A DNA stretch of 37,089 nucleotides from Chitinophagales bacterium (lineage in GTDB: Bacteria > Bacteroidota > Bacteroidia > Chitinophagales > Saprospiraceae): positions 1-37,089 of the forward strand of contig JAKSDI010000034.1 in the NCBI GenBank assembly GCA_022360175.1. The letters are read 5' to 3'. The position numbers were made by a program, and so were the translations under genes. The notes below the pieces were generated by a model, which saw nothing but the letters and a program-made list of their open reading frames with translations, made no database searches and was not told the origin of the DNA. Shown piece by piece: positions 1-9,000 of this stretch. Positions within the stretch are counted from its first letter, which is position 1. Each line of letters starts with the position of its first letter.

Positions 1-872
1 AGCAATTCCGTCGCATGAATTTATTGGGGAAGAATGCTGCAGGTATAGAAGGTTTCAATTTTGATATCCGTACGCAAATAGGTGCAGGCGCTTATGTATG
101 TGGTGAAGAAACCGCCCTTATCAATTCACTGGAAGGAAAGCGGGGAGAGCCTCGAGCAAAAATGCATTTCCCTACGGAAAAAGGTTTTTTAAATCAACCA
201 ACAATAGTAAACAATGTAGAAACTTTTTGCATTGCAGCTCGAATTATTGAATTAAGCCCTGACTATTATCTAAATACTGGCTGCCCTAACTCTCCAGGTA
301 CTAAATTGATCAGTATATCTGGTGATTGTCATAAACCTGGTATTTACGAAATAGAATGGGGTATGACTGTTGCAGAAATACTGAATCTCTGCGAAGCTGA
401 TGATCCCCATTTCATTCAAGTCAGCGGGCCATCTGGTGAAAGCTTATCAATTGACGCGATCAATAGAAAACTCTCACTTGATGATTTGCGATGTGGAGGT
501 GCATTTATGGTGTTTAACTCCAGCAGAAGCCCGCTCCGGATTTTTGACAATTTCGCTGACTTTTTCAAACATGAATCCTGTGGACTTTGCACCTCATGCA
601 GAGCTGGTAATTTCATAATAAAACGCAAACTGGAAAAACTGGCTACTGGTTTGGCACGAACCAGAGATCTGGAAGAGCTCAAGGAATGGGGCAATATAAT
701 GGCGAAAACAAGTCGTTGTGGCCTGGGGAAGATGGCCACTCATGCACTGGTGGGTGCACTGGATGAATTTCCGGATTACTTTGAAAGCCTTCTAGATACA
801 CGAGGAGGGCTGAACTACAGTTTCGATGATAAACGGGCTATTCAGGACTACGAAAACTTCTTTAAGCAATGA
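1..872 (+). CDS. hoxF: NAD-reducing [NiFe] hydrogenase diaphorase subunit HoxF (5' end cut off)
   Basis: Only the C-terminal part of this gene lies in the window; the reading frame is open from base 3, so the ATG at 15 is internal. HoxF is the NuoF-like diaphorase subunit that binds FMN and NAD(H) and passes electrons to iron-sulfur clusters in the cytoplasmic hydrogenase. The fragment begins inside the FMN/NADH domain, with the typical GAGAYVCGEETALINSLEG segment near the window start. It ends with the NuoF 4Fe-4S site, seen as ESCGLCTSCR (about 575-605) and a fourth cysteine in TSRCG (about 717), with a 39-residue gap as in the family. It shares a 4-base ATGA overlap (869-872) with the next hox gene, which points to translational coupling. 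The hydrogenase neighbours make HoxF more likely than NuoF of complex I. Confidence 0.9.
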   Translation, partial: QFRRMNLLGKNAAGIEGFNFDIRTQIGAGAYVCGEETALINSLEGKRGEPRAKMHFPTEKGFLNQPTIVNNVETFCIAARIIELSPDYYLNTGCPNSPGTKLISISGDCHKPGIYEIEWGMTVAEILNLCEADDPHFIQVSGPSGESLSIDAINRKLSLDDLRCGGAFMVFNSSRSPLRIFDNFADFFKHESCGLCTSCRAGNFIIKRKLEKLATGLARTRDLEELKEWGNIMAKTSRCGLGKMATHALVGALDEFPDYFESLLDTRGGLNYSFDDKRAIQDYENFFKQ

Positions 873-2143
873 AAACACCCCGAGAAATAAAACTAACAAT
901 AGACGGTAAAGAGATTACAGCTCTAGAAGGCAGTAATCTTGTAACGGTAGCTCAACAAAATGGTATTTTCATTCCCTCTTTATGCTATTACGATCATATC
1001 GACCCTCCTCTGGGCACCTGCCGTGTTTGCACTTGTAATATCGATGGAAAAACGGGGCCTGCCTGCATGGCTAAAGTAAAAGAAGGAATGGAAGTGGAAA
1101 TAGAACAGGAAGCATTAAATGATTTGCGCCAGGCTATAGTTGAAATGATTTTTGCAGAAGGAAATCACTTTTGCCCTTCCTGCGATAAGAGTGGAAATTG
1201 TGATCTTCAACATATGGGGTATGAAATGGGAATGACCCACTCCAGATTCCCTCATCTGTTTAAGGAACAACTCATAGATTTTGGGCCTAAAAGGATGATT
1301 ATAGAGCATAATCGCTGTGTTAGATGCTTACGCTGTGTAGAAGAGGTAAAAACAAAAGATGGCCATCGGGTTTTCTCGTTCTGCAATCGAGGAAATAAAG
1401 CAATGATTGGTATTGATTACGAAAAAGAAGCAGAACTAACAGAAACAGAGGCACTCAATGCAATGGATTTATGCCCAACAGGGGCTATTCTTGTACGAGG
1501 TCAAAATGCCCTGCCATTCGGCGACCGCCGCTTCGATTTAAAATCGGTGGTTAAGACACCTTCTCTGGTCAAAGAAGAGGAAAAAAAGCAGCAGCATTTA
1601 GAGAAAAAGACAATAGCTACTATTTCTCTGGCTGGATGTTTTGGCTGCCATATGTCTATGCTGGATATTGATTTAGGGCTGGTAGACCTAATAGAATTGG
1701 TAGATTTTAATAAGAGTCCACTCACCGATATTAAGTCCTTTACCAAGAGATGTGATATCGGCCTAATTGAAGGAGGCTGCTGCAATAGTGAAAACCTGGA
1801 AGTACTACGAGAATTCAGACAGAAGTGTGATATCCTCGTCGCCGTTGGCGAATGTTCGATTTGGGGAGGGCTGCCTGCCATGCGCAACATGATTCCTTTG
1901 GAAGAGTGTCTGGAAGAAGCATATCTGAATTCCATAACTACTGAAGATGGTGAATACATAGTACCCTATCATGAAGATCTGCCCAAGATACTAGACAAAG
2001 TCTATGCTTGTAACGAAGTAGTAAAAATCGATTATTTCATTCCTGGTTGCCCTCCTTCCGCCAATCATATTTGGAAGGCAGTTAAAAACCTGTTATGGGG
2101 AGAGCAATATTCAGTATTGTATCCTGAATTTAAATACGACTAA
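869..2143 (+). CDS. Fused HoxU-HoxY: diaphorase small subunit plus hydrogenase small subunit
   Basis: This 424-residue protein joins two subunits that are normally separate. Residues 1 to about 232 are HoxU. They show a 2Fe-2S ferredoxin fold (C39, C51, C54, C66), a His-Cys3 4Fe-4S site (H100, C102, C105, C111) and a further 4Fe-4S site (C150, C153, C156, C202). A charged linker rich in Glu, Lys and Gln (about 233-247) follows. Residues 248-424 are HoxY, the small subunit of the [NiFe] module, with proximal-cluster ligands C257, C260, C329 and C394 in AGCFGC, VGECS and PGCPPS. No stop codon or frameshift trace interrupts the frame through the junction, and all expected ligands are present, so both halves look functional. 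The fusion would tie the diaphorase side to the H2 side covalently. The gene overlaps hoxF by 4 bases and is 1 base from hoxH. Confidence 0.92.
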   Translation: MKTPREIKLTIDGKEITALEGSNLVTVAQQNGIFIPSLCYYDHIDPPLGTCRVCTCNIDGKTGPACMAKVKEGMEVEIEQEALNDLRQAIVEMIFAEGNHFCPSCDKSGNCDLQHMGYEMGMTHSRFPHLFKEQLIDFGPKRMIIEHNRCVRCLRCVEEVKTKDGHRVFSFCNRGNKAMIGIDYEKEAELTETEALNAMDLCPTGAILVRGQNALPFGDRRFDLKSVVKTPSLVKEEEKKQQHLEKKTIATISLAGCFGCHMSMLDIDLGLVDLIELVDFNKSPLTDIKSFTKRCDIGLIEGGCCNSENLEVLREFRQKCDILVAVGECSIWGGLPAMRNMIPLEECLEEAYLNSITTEDGEYIVPYHEDLPKILDKVYACNEVVKIDYFIPGCPPSANHIWKAVKNLLWGEQYSVLYPEFKYD

Positions 2144-2144
2144 A

Positions 2145-3596
2145 ATGCCAAAAAAAATAGTCATAGATCCTGTAACACGTGTGGAAGGCCATGGTAAAGT
2201 AACTATACATCTCAATGACCAGGGAAGCGTCGATGAGGCTTATTTCCATATCGTAGAATTCAGAGGCTTTGAGCGCTTTGTGCAAGGCCATCCTTATTGG
2301 GAAGCACCATTGCTGGTACAGCGATTGTGTGGTATTTGCCCCGTAAGCCATCATTTGGCAGCAGCCAAAGCTATAGATCAAATTGTAGGTATTGATCCAT
2401 CTTCTTTATCGCCAACAGCTAATAAGCTACGCCGATTGTTACATTACGGACAGGTATTCCAATCTCATGCTTTACATTTTTTTTACCTGGCCTCTCCCGA
2501 TTTGCTATTTGGTACAGATGCTCCTGCTGAAAAACGCAATGTAGTACATGTTGCCATCTCCAATCCTGATTTAGCTCAAAAGGGTATATTGATGCGGAAG
2601 TTTGGACAGGAGATCATCAAAGCTATTGCAGGCAAAAGAATACATGGTATTGCTGCTGTTCCTGGCGGCGTTCACAAAACATTCTTTCCCGAGGAACGCG
2701 ATTTCTTCCTCAACTCTAAAGAAATTCCATCTGTAGACACAATGATTGAATGGTCACAGGAGATCATACAATTCATTAAGGACTACCACGCCAGGCACTA
2801 TACATGGCTGGATGCTTTTGCCACTTATCCATCCGGACATTTAGGCATGGTAAGTAAAGATGGTTCTTTAGACCTATATGATGGAAGACTACGTGCAATT
2901 GATGCCAATGGTAATAAGACATTACACGATATACCTTGTGATGATTACACTCAATATTTTACAGAAGGCGTAGAACGGTGGTCTTATATGAAATTTCCAT
3001 ACCTCAAGCACCTGGGCAGGAAGAATGGCTGGAACAGAGTAGGCCCTCTCTCCCGCCTTAATGTTTGCGACCGTCTCAGTACTCCATTAGCACAACAAGA
3101 ACTTGAGATATTTAAAGCTTATACTACTGGAAAACCCAACCACAGCACCATGCATTATCACTGGGCAAGGCTGATTGAGCTTCTCTACTGCGCTGAAATG
3201 ATGAAAGAGCTTTTACTAGATTCCGATATCCTTGGGGATGACCTTACGCGAACCGGATTAAGACGGCCTGAAGGAATAGGCATTATAGAAGCTCCACGAG
3301 GCACCCTTATCCACCATTATAAAGTAGATGAGCAAGGCATGATTACCAAATGCAATCTGATTGTCTCTACTACCCACAATAATGAAGGAATGAATCGGGC
3401 TGTACGCAAAGTAGCTCATGACAATCTAAACGGCCAACAGGAAATAACAGAAGGTATGCTAAACGAGGTAGAAGTCGCCATACGGGCTTTTGATCCATGC
3501 TTAAGCTGTGCAACCCATGCACTGGGTAAAATGCCACTGCGATTATCTGTATTCGACCATAAAGGAGACTTAGTTACAAAGAAAACTAAACAATAA
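2145..3596 (+). CDS. hoxH: NAD-reducing [NiFe] hydrogenase large (catalytic) subunit HoxH
   Basis: HoxH carries the NiFe(CN)2CO centre where H2 is split or made. The 483-residue protein has the N-terminal RVEGHGK motif, the first cysteine pair RLCGICPVSHH (C62, C65) and the second pair DPCLSCATH (C452, C455, H458). After H458 there is a 25-residue C-terminal tail, the kind of extension that a HoxW-type protease removes after nickel insertion. Its presence fits with the protease gene 6 bases downstream. Together with HoxF, HoxU and HoxY sequences this places the enzyme in the bidirectional NAD-linked group (3d). All four metal-binding cysteines are intact. Confidence 0.95.
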   Translation: MPKKIVIDPVTRVEGHGKVTIHLNDQGSVDEAYFHIVEFRGFERFVQGHPYWEAPLLVQRLCGICPVSHHLAAAKAIDQIVGIDPSSLSPTANKLRRLLHYGQVFQSHALHFFYLASPDLLFGTDAPAEKRNVVHVAISNPDLAQKGILMRKFGQEIIKAIAGKRIHGIAAVPGGVHKTFFPEERDFFLNSKEIPSVDTMIEWSQEIIQFIKDYHARHYTWLDAFATYPSGHLGMVSKDGSLDLYDGRLRAIDANGNKTLHDIPCDDYTQYFTEGVERWSYMKFPYLKHLGRKNGWNRVGPLSRLNVCDRLSTPLAQQELEIFKAYTTGKPNHSTMHYHWARLIELLYCAEMMKELLLDSDILGDDLTRTGLRRPEGIGIIEAPRGTLIHHYKVDEQGMITKCNLIVSTTHNNEGMNRAVRKVAHDNLNGQQEITEGMLNEVEVAIRAFDPCLSCATHALGKMPLRLSVFDHKGDLVTKKTKQ

Positions 3597-3602
3597 AGTT
3601 AC

Positions 3603-4127
3603 ATGCTGATCCCTAATGACATAACAGATTACCCACTTCAAGAGCAAGCAAAAAGCGATGTCCTTTTGATGGCGATTGGCAATACTAGTAGACAGGATGA
3701 CGGTCTCGCCTGGGCTTTCGCCAACAAGCTCCGCGAATCAGGTCGTTTTACAGGCCACATACATCCTTGTTATCAATTACAAGTTGAGGACAGTGAGCTC
3801 ATCACACACTACTCTTCTATAATATTTGTAGATGCGAGCCATAATGATTTACCCAATGGTTATGGCTTCAGAGCAATCAGACCTGACAATGATTTTACGT
3901 TTACAACACATGCTTTAAGCCCTATGGGCCTGCTGTACTTATGTGAGGTATTATACGATAAATGCCCAAAAGCTTTTGTTCTAGAAATAAAAGGCTATCA
4001 GTGGGAACTGGAAGAAGGACTTAGTGTTGGGGCAAAAAAATCCCTTGATGCTAGTTTGAAATTCGTTTTTGATGAGTTATCCAAACAGGCAACAAATTCT
4101 GATTTAAAACATTGGTTCGTTGATTAA
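3603..4127 (+). CDS. hoxW: Hydrogenase maturation endopeptidase HoxW (HycI/HybD family)
   Basis: This 174-residue protein belongs to the peptidase M52 family that cleaves the C-terminal tail of [NiFe] large subunits after the metal centre is built. It has the family signature near the N terminus, AIGNTSRQDDG (residues 24-34), and likely nickel-sensing residues at D32/D33, D77 (in FVDASH) and H103 (in TTHALSP). It is the last gene of the hox run, 6 bases after hoxH, and is followed by a strong stem-loop. No hyp maturation genes are in the window; they must lie upstream or elsewhere if the enzyme is active. Confidence 0.88.
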   Translation: MLIPNDITDYPLQEQAKSDVLLMAIGNTSRQDDGLAWAFANKLRESGRFTGHIHPCYQLQVEDSELITHYSSIIFVDASHNDLPNGYGFRAIRPDNDFTFTTHALSPMGLLYLCEVLYDKCPKAFVLEIKGYQWELEEGLSVGAKKSLDASLKFVFDELSKQATNSDLKHWFVD

Positions 4128-4183
4128 TATCCTTCGGTTGTGAGAGAGGTTAACAAAGAACCATAAAATTATTGTTTTAATCA

Positions 4184-4218
4184 CAACAGGGCATCCATAA
4201 GTATAGGATGCCCTGTTG
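4184..4218. terminator. Stem-loop between convergent hoxW and the FG-GAP gene
   Basis: A perfect 13-bp inverted repeat (4184-4196 with 4206-4218, core ACAGGGCATCC) encloses a 9-base loop. It lies 57 bases after the hoxW stop and about 96 bases after the stop of the minus-strand FG-GAP gene. No clear U-run follows on either strand. A two-way transcription end is the natural reading. Confidence 0.6.
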
Positions 4219-4313
4219 CTTGTTGATGAAATCTAGCTGTTACATTGGTACCTACCAATATTTAGCCTTGATACATTATTCTCATTACTTCTAAACTCTT
4301 GGATTTATCTTTC

Positions 4314-5759
4314 TTAATGAATCACCATCTTTTTCACTCCACTTCTTTTATCATCATTCAATTGGATCATATAACTCCCACTCTGTAAAGAGTTTATATC
4401 AATAGATAAAGTTTGATACCCAATAGTACAGTGTTCTTGCTGTTGTTTTAATAAACGTCCATTTTCATCAAACACCATTAAAGTTATCCATCTATTTTCT
4501 TTTGAGTCATAATATACTTTAACTTCATCCCCCCTTGTAGGATTAGGATAAAGCACGAATTCAAAATTTACTTTATCAACTTTATTCTCAATAAAGGAAA
4601 CCGTTTCACTATTCGTATACAGTCTAGCAACTGGAACAAATCCATCAAGTCCTCCTGTAATCAGAACATCAGGGCGTTCATCTCCATTTACATCCGAGAA
4701 GGCAATGGAGCCACTTGCCACATTTTCGAAAGGGGTATCTTGCACTTCACTAAAAGTCCCCATACCATCATTGAGATACAGTTTCGAAATTCGACCTAGA
4801 TTATTACCCGTAATAAGTACATCCTCATCATCATCTCCATCTACATCCGAAAAGGCGATGGAACCATCTGAAACATCTTCAAAAGGGGTACCTTGTACTT
4901 CAGTAAAATTGCCCGTACCGTCATTGAGATACAACTTTGAAATTCGGCCAATGCTAAAGTCATTTGCCCCTGTAATAAGTACATCTTCATCACCATCTCC
5001 ATCCACATCTGAAAAAGCAATTGAACTAAGCCATACATCATCAAAGGGAGTATCCAAAACTTCTGTAAAATTGCCCATACCATCATTCACATATAGGTTT
5101 GTAGTTACACTGACCAAGTCATTATTGCCTGTTATAAGCAAATCTGGATCATCATCTCCATCTATATCCGAAAAGGCAATCGAACCGCTCCAAATATCTT
5201 CAAAAGGGGTGTTTTCTACCTCACTGAAATTACCCACTCCATCATTGGTATATAATTTTGATACTTGATCAAAGGAACCGACTTTTCCAGTGATAAGCAC
5301 ATCTGGATCATCATCTCCATCTACATCCGAAAAGGCAATCGAACTATTCCAAACACCCTCAAAGGGAGTATTCAACACTTCAGTAAAATTACCCATACCA
5401 TCGTTGAGGTATAATTTAGAAGTCCTGCCGGTATAGCTTACTCCTGTAATTAGTACATCTTCGTCGCCATCCATATCCACATCTGAAAAAGCAACTGAGC
5501 TTCCAGTAACCTCTTCAAAAGGAGTATCCAGTACTTCACTAAAATTGCCCATACCATCATTGGTATATAGTTTCGAGATTCTAATAGAATCATTATTTCC
5601 CGTAATTAATACATCCTCGTCACCATCTCCATCTATATCTGAGAAAGCGACGGAACCACTTAAAACGTCTTCAAAAGGAGTATCGGGTACCTCTGTAAAG
5701 ATTTGGGCCGAGAGCAGTTGCCCTACAAACAGAAATAAAAGTAGTAGATTGAATTTCAT
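4314..5759 (-). CDS. Secreted FG-GAP/VCBS beta-propeller protein with type IX sorting domain
   Basis: The start chosen (5759) gives a good signal peptide (MKFNLLLLFLFVGQLLSAQ); an upstream in-frame ATG at 5804 would add a charged leader and is less likely. The mature part consists of seven tandem repeats of about 50-53 residues, each beginning TPF(E/D) and holding a calcium-loop sequence such as DIDGDGDED or DVDGDDDPD followed by VLITG and KLYxNDG. This is the FG-GAP/VCBS repeat, and seven copies would close a seven-bladed beta-propeller. The last about 80 residues (from YPNPTRGD to the end, KKMVIH) are a type A C-terminal sorting domain of the type IX secretion system, so the protein should be exported and held at the surface or released. 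Ligand unknown. One loop (DVNGDERPD) in the last repeat is degenerate. Confidence 0.88.
   Translation of the reverse strand: MKFNLLLLFLFVGQLLSAQIFTEVPDTPFEDVLSGSVAFSDIDGDGDEDVLITGNNDSIRISKLYTNDGMGNFSEVLDTPFEEVTGSSVAFSDVDMDGDEDVLITGVSYTGRTSKLYLNDGMGNFTEVLNTPFEGVWNSSIAFSDVDGDDDPDVLITGKVGSFDQVSKLYTNDGVGNFSEVENTPFEDIWSGSIAFSDIDGDDDPDLLITGNNDLVSVTTNLYVNDGMGNFTEVLDTPFDDVWLSSIAFSDVDGDGDEDVLITGANDFSIGRISKLYLNDGTGNFTEVQGTPFEDVSDGSIAFSDVDGDDDEDVLITGNNLGRISKLYLNDGMGTFSEVQDTPFENVASGSIAFSDVNGDERPDVLITGGLDGFVPVARLYTNSETVSFIENKVDKVNFEFVLYPNPTRGDEVKVYYDSKENRWITLMVFDENGRLLKQQQEHCTIGYQTLSIDINSLQSGSYMIQLNDDKRSGVKKMVIH
4612..5681 (-). repeat. Seven in-frame tandem repeats of about 150-160 bp
   Basis: The FG-GAP units are similar at DNA level as well as in protein. 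For example, 5143-5185 and 5302-5344 differ at very few positions and are exactly 159 bases (53 codons) apart. Such near-identity favours unequal recombination and change in repeat number. Confidence 0.75.
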
Positions 5760-6067
5760 CTTTTTCTTAATTTTTTTAAAAAAATGAATGCTATCATTGA
5801 GCATATCATGTGAAATACGTAAATGATAAATAAGGTTTCCTTATCACAAGCTGTAAAGCAACTATTTTTCTTGCTTCATATTACTGACTCCAGAATTAAA
5901 ATACATAACAGATGTGTTCAAATACACATGAAACATAAGCTTAAAGAAGCATGGAGACAATAGATAATATTTTGAAATGTGGTTAAACTTTTTTTAGTAC
6001 CTTAGATTATCATCCTTCTTACTCGCATTACATTATTCATCACCTATAAAAAACCATCTACAGCCGA
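5760..6067. other. Divergent intergenic region between the FG-GAP gene and tamB
   Basis: This AT-rich stretch of 308 bases separates two diverging genes and must hold both promoters. I see no RNA gene or ORF in it. A small 6-bp stem with a 3-base loop lies at 5830-5844. A loose Bacteroidota-type promoter for tamB could be TTTG at 5971-5974 with TACCTTAG at 5998-6005, but the 23-base spacing is longer than the usual about 20 and one box position deviates, so this is weak. Confidence 0.4.
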
Positions 6068-9000
6068 TTGTCAAATCTGAAAAAAATAGCAAGGATACTT
6101 TTTCGAATAGTCCTTTTTATTGCTCTCTTCTTATTCGTAATCGCAGTCACCATCCAAATTCCTGTTGTGCAGCATTACCTCACGGGCACACTCGAAAGCT
6201 ACTTATCTAACACATTAAAAACCAAAGTTCGCATTGAATCTATACGTTTAAGACTCCCTGAATCATTGGTTCTGGAAGGAGTTTACGTCGAGGACATACA
6301 AGAAGACACCTTGCTTCATGTAGATGAATTTTCCGTCAATTTCAAGTTGAACAAGTTGCTCCAAAAAAGGATTCAGTTCGATCAAATCTATTTAAAAGGA
6401 GGACAGGGCAAATTGTATTTTGGGAGGGAGACAAGCAATATTGACTTCATTTCAAATGCATCCAGTGAAGGCGAAGAAACTGACGAGGCCTCCAGTCCCT
6501 GGTTTATGACTTTTGATAATGCTGGATTGCTTATCCAGAAAGTCAAGTTTGAATATGTAGATGAAAAAGCAGCCATAAACTTATCGACAGCTATAGGCGA
6601 GATGAAGGGCTCTATCGACCACTTAGATTATCTTAAAAATGATTATCAAATTGATCAGGTGCTCCTGAATAATTCGCAAGTGAAAATAAATTTAGGCGAA
6701 GCCCAAACGGAGGAAAAAATGGAACTTGATGAGCCTTCCATCTTTAAAATAAATGCCAGAAAAATAGATTTAGAAAAAGTGGATGTTGATTTTTCCATGC
6801 CCGATATGGAAATCGTAGCAGGAATAGGAGAGCTAGAACTTTCAAAGGGAAGTTTTTATATGTTTGGGGATGATATGAAAATATCAGCCAAGGATTTCAA
6901 GCTGGAAGAAAGTCGATTTAAATACGATATAATTTCAGCAGAAAAAATAGAAGCTGGATTTGACCCCAAACATTACGGAATAGAAAATTTGATGGCCGAG
7001 ATTTCGGATTTCAATTATGACAACCTTGACATATCGGCAGCTATAAAAAGAGTATCCGGTCAAAGCCTGGATGGATTTTCATTAAAAAACTTAGAGGGTG
7101 AAATCAATTTCCGCAATAACAAAATCACACTCAGAGAAACAGCATTAATAACTACAGACATTCGACTACAAAGCAAAGAAACAAGTATTGAATATCCATT
7201 TTCAGGTGAATCAGAAAGCCCTCTCGAACAATTGAAAATTAAAACGGATATAGAAGCCGAAAGCGATGGACTAAGAGAATTATCTTATTTCTATCCACCT
7301 CTCGACAGCATCGTTTTCTTTCAAAAAAACAGGGAAAAGCCATTTAAGATCAAAGCAATATCAGAAGGCTCTCTGAGTGAAATGAATATCTATTTACTTG
7401 ATTTCAAAGGTTTAGGTACCCTGATAAACTTGAACGGAAAAGTCAAAAGCATTATACAGCCCGATCGTTTGGAATTCGACCTACTACTACCCCATTTTCT
7501 TTCCTCTGGTGAAGCCATTTTGAACATTTTGCCGGATAGTACTTTACCAACTTATGTCCATCTACCTGACAGCATTTCTTTAGCTGGAAACATAAAAGGA
7601 AATATTGCAGATTTTGTTTCAGAAATAAAAGTAGAAACAAAGCGAAGAACTTTACCTCATCCTACTCGATTCGATGCAATAGTACAGGTGAAAGATATTC
7701 AGAAAAAGGATAGTGCATTTTTCGATATTTTACTAGATACCTTTGTAATTTCCAAACCGGATTTATTGGCTTATCTGCCCTCCAATACCTTGCCTGAATA
7801 TGTAGATTTGCCTGATCAATTTATTTTGACAGGAAAACCAGTCCAGGGGCCTCTTTATGATATTTCCTCTTCCCTCGAGCTAAATACTATTCGGGCTGCT
7901 GAAAAAAAGCAATATGATTTTTCAGGCGATATTTCAGGTGCTTTTTCTGATCAGCCAGCATTTGATTTGGGCCTTTTTGCTTACGACATTGACCACAGCG
8001 AACTGAAGCATTTTGTTCCCGACAGTTTATTACCTGATTATTTTAAATTGCCCGTTTTTAAAAATATAACTGGAAAAATAAAAGGGAAACTGAATGATTT
8101 GCAGGCCAATATAAAATTTGGATCAAACACTGGAGAATGGGAAATGGAAGGCGTTTTGCAAAAGGAAAGATTTGAATTCGAACTTGGGGTTAATAATTTT
8201 CAGGCGGCTTCTTTTTTTGTCGAAAAATACCTCGACAGTTTATTGGGTTTTCCTATCCACCCACTTGCCCTGGAAATGAAATTATCGGGTGAAGGTTTTG
8301 ATCTTTCTGAAAAAACATATGCCAATTTATCACTCAATGTAAAAAGTGCTGACGATACAACAGCAGCTGGATTACTAATAGAAGGCAAATTGGCACAACA
8401 GGTCTTGACTGCCCATGCCTCTGCTTCTGAACCAGAAATTGGGTTAAATTCCGAATTGAGCCTTGACCTGTCAAAAGCACTGCCGAAGTTGTTTTTCGAT
8501 CTTCAGCTTGACCAACTTGACTTACAGGCACTCCATATTTCCGAGCAGCCTTTTTCGCTTAACGGAAAGCTTTTCTTGGAGGCAGAAGGCATGAATTTCG
8601 ACACATTTTCTGGCACACTTTTAATGGATAGTTTTAATATTCATTTTGCTGAAAAATCAGAACGAATAGATAGCCTATTGCTTACTGCTGAACTCAACAA
8701 CAGGGAAAACACTATACAAATCAGTTCCGATTTTCTGGAAGCTACACTAGATGGCAAATTCAGTATCTCAGAAATAGACAAGAGTCTTAAGCAAATGGTT
8801 TTCAGCCCATGGCGCCCCAACTACCCTGATTCGCTGCTTGGAAATACGGATGAATATTTTGATTTCGATTTTCAACTCCACCGCCCTGAAATTTTGACAA
8901 TGGGTTATATTCCTACTTTAGATGCCCTTTCTCCTTTTCATCTTGCAGCCAAATACGATAACCGCTCAACTGCCCTATCTCTCCATACCAATATTCCATT

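Noticed and set aside
1501-1959. 152-codon frame on the minus strand inside the HoxU-HoxY gene
   Set aside because: It lies opposite a well-supported gene with all metal ligands and encodes a Ser-rich sequence without family features.
4705-5268. Long open frame on the plus strand opposite the FG-GAP gene
   Set aside because: It is the antisense shadow of the repeated coding sequence, with low-complexity Ser/Pro repeats and no start context.
4612-5681. Regularly spaced repeats that could suggest a CRISPR array
   Set aside because: The repeats are about 159 bases apart, in frame, protein-coding and not separated by unique spacers of constant size.
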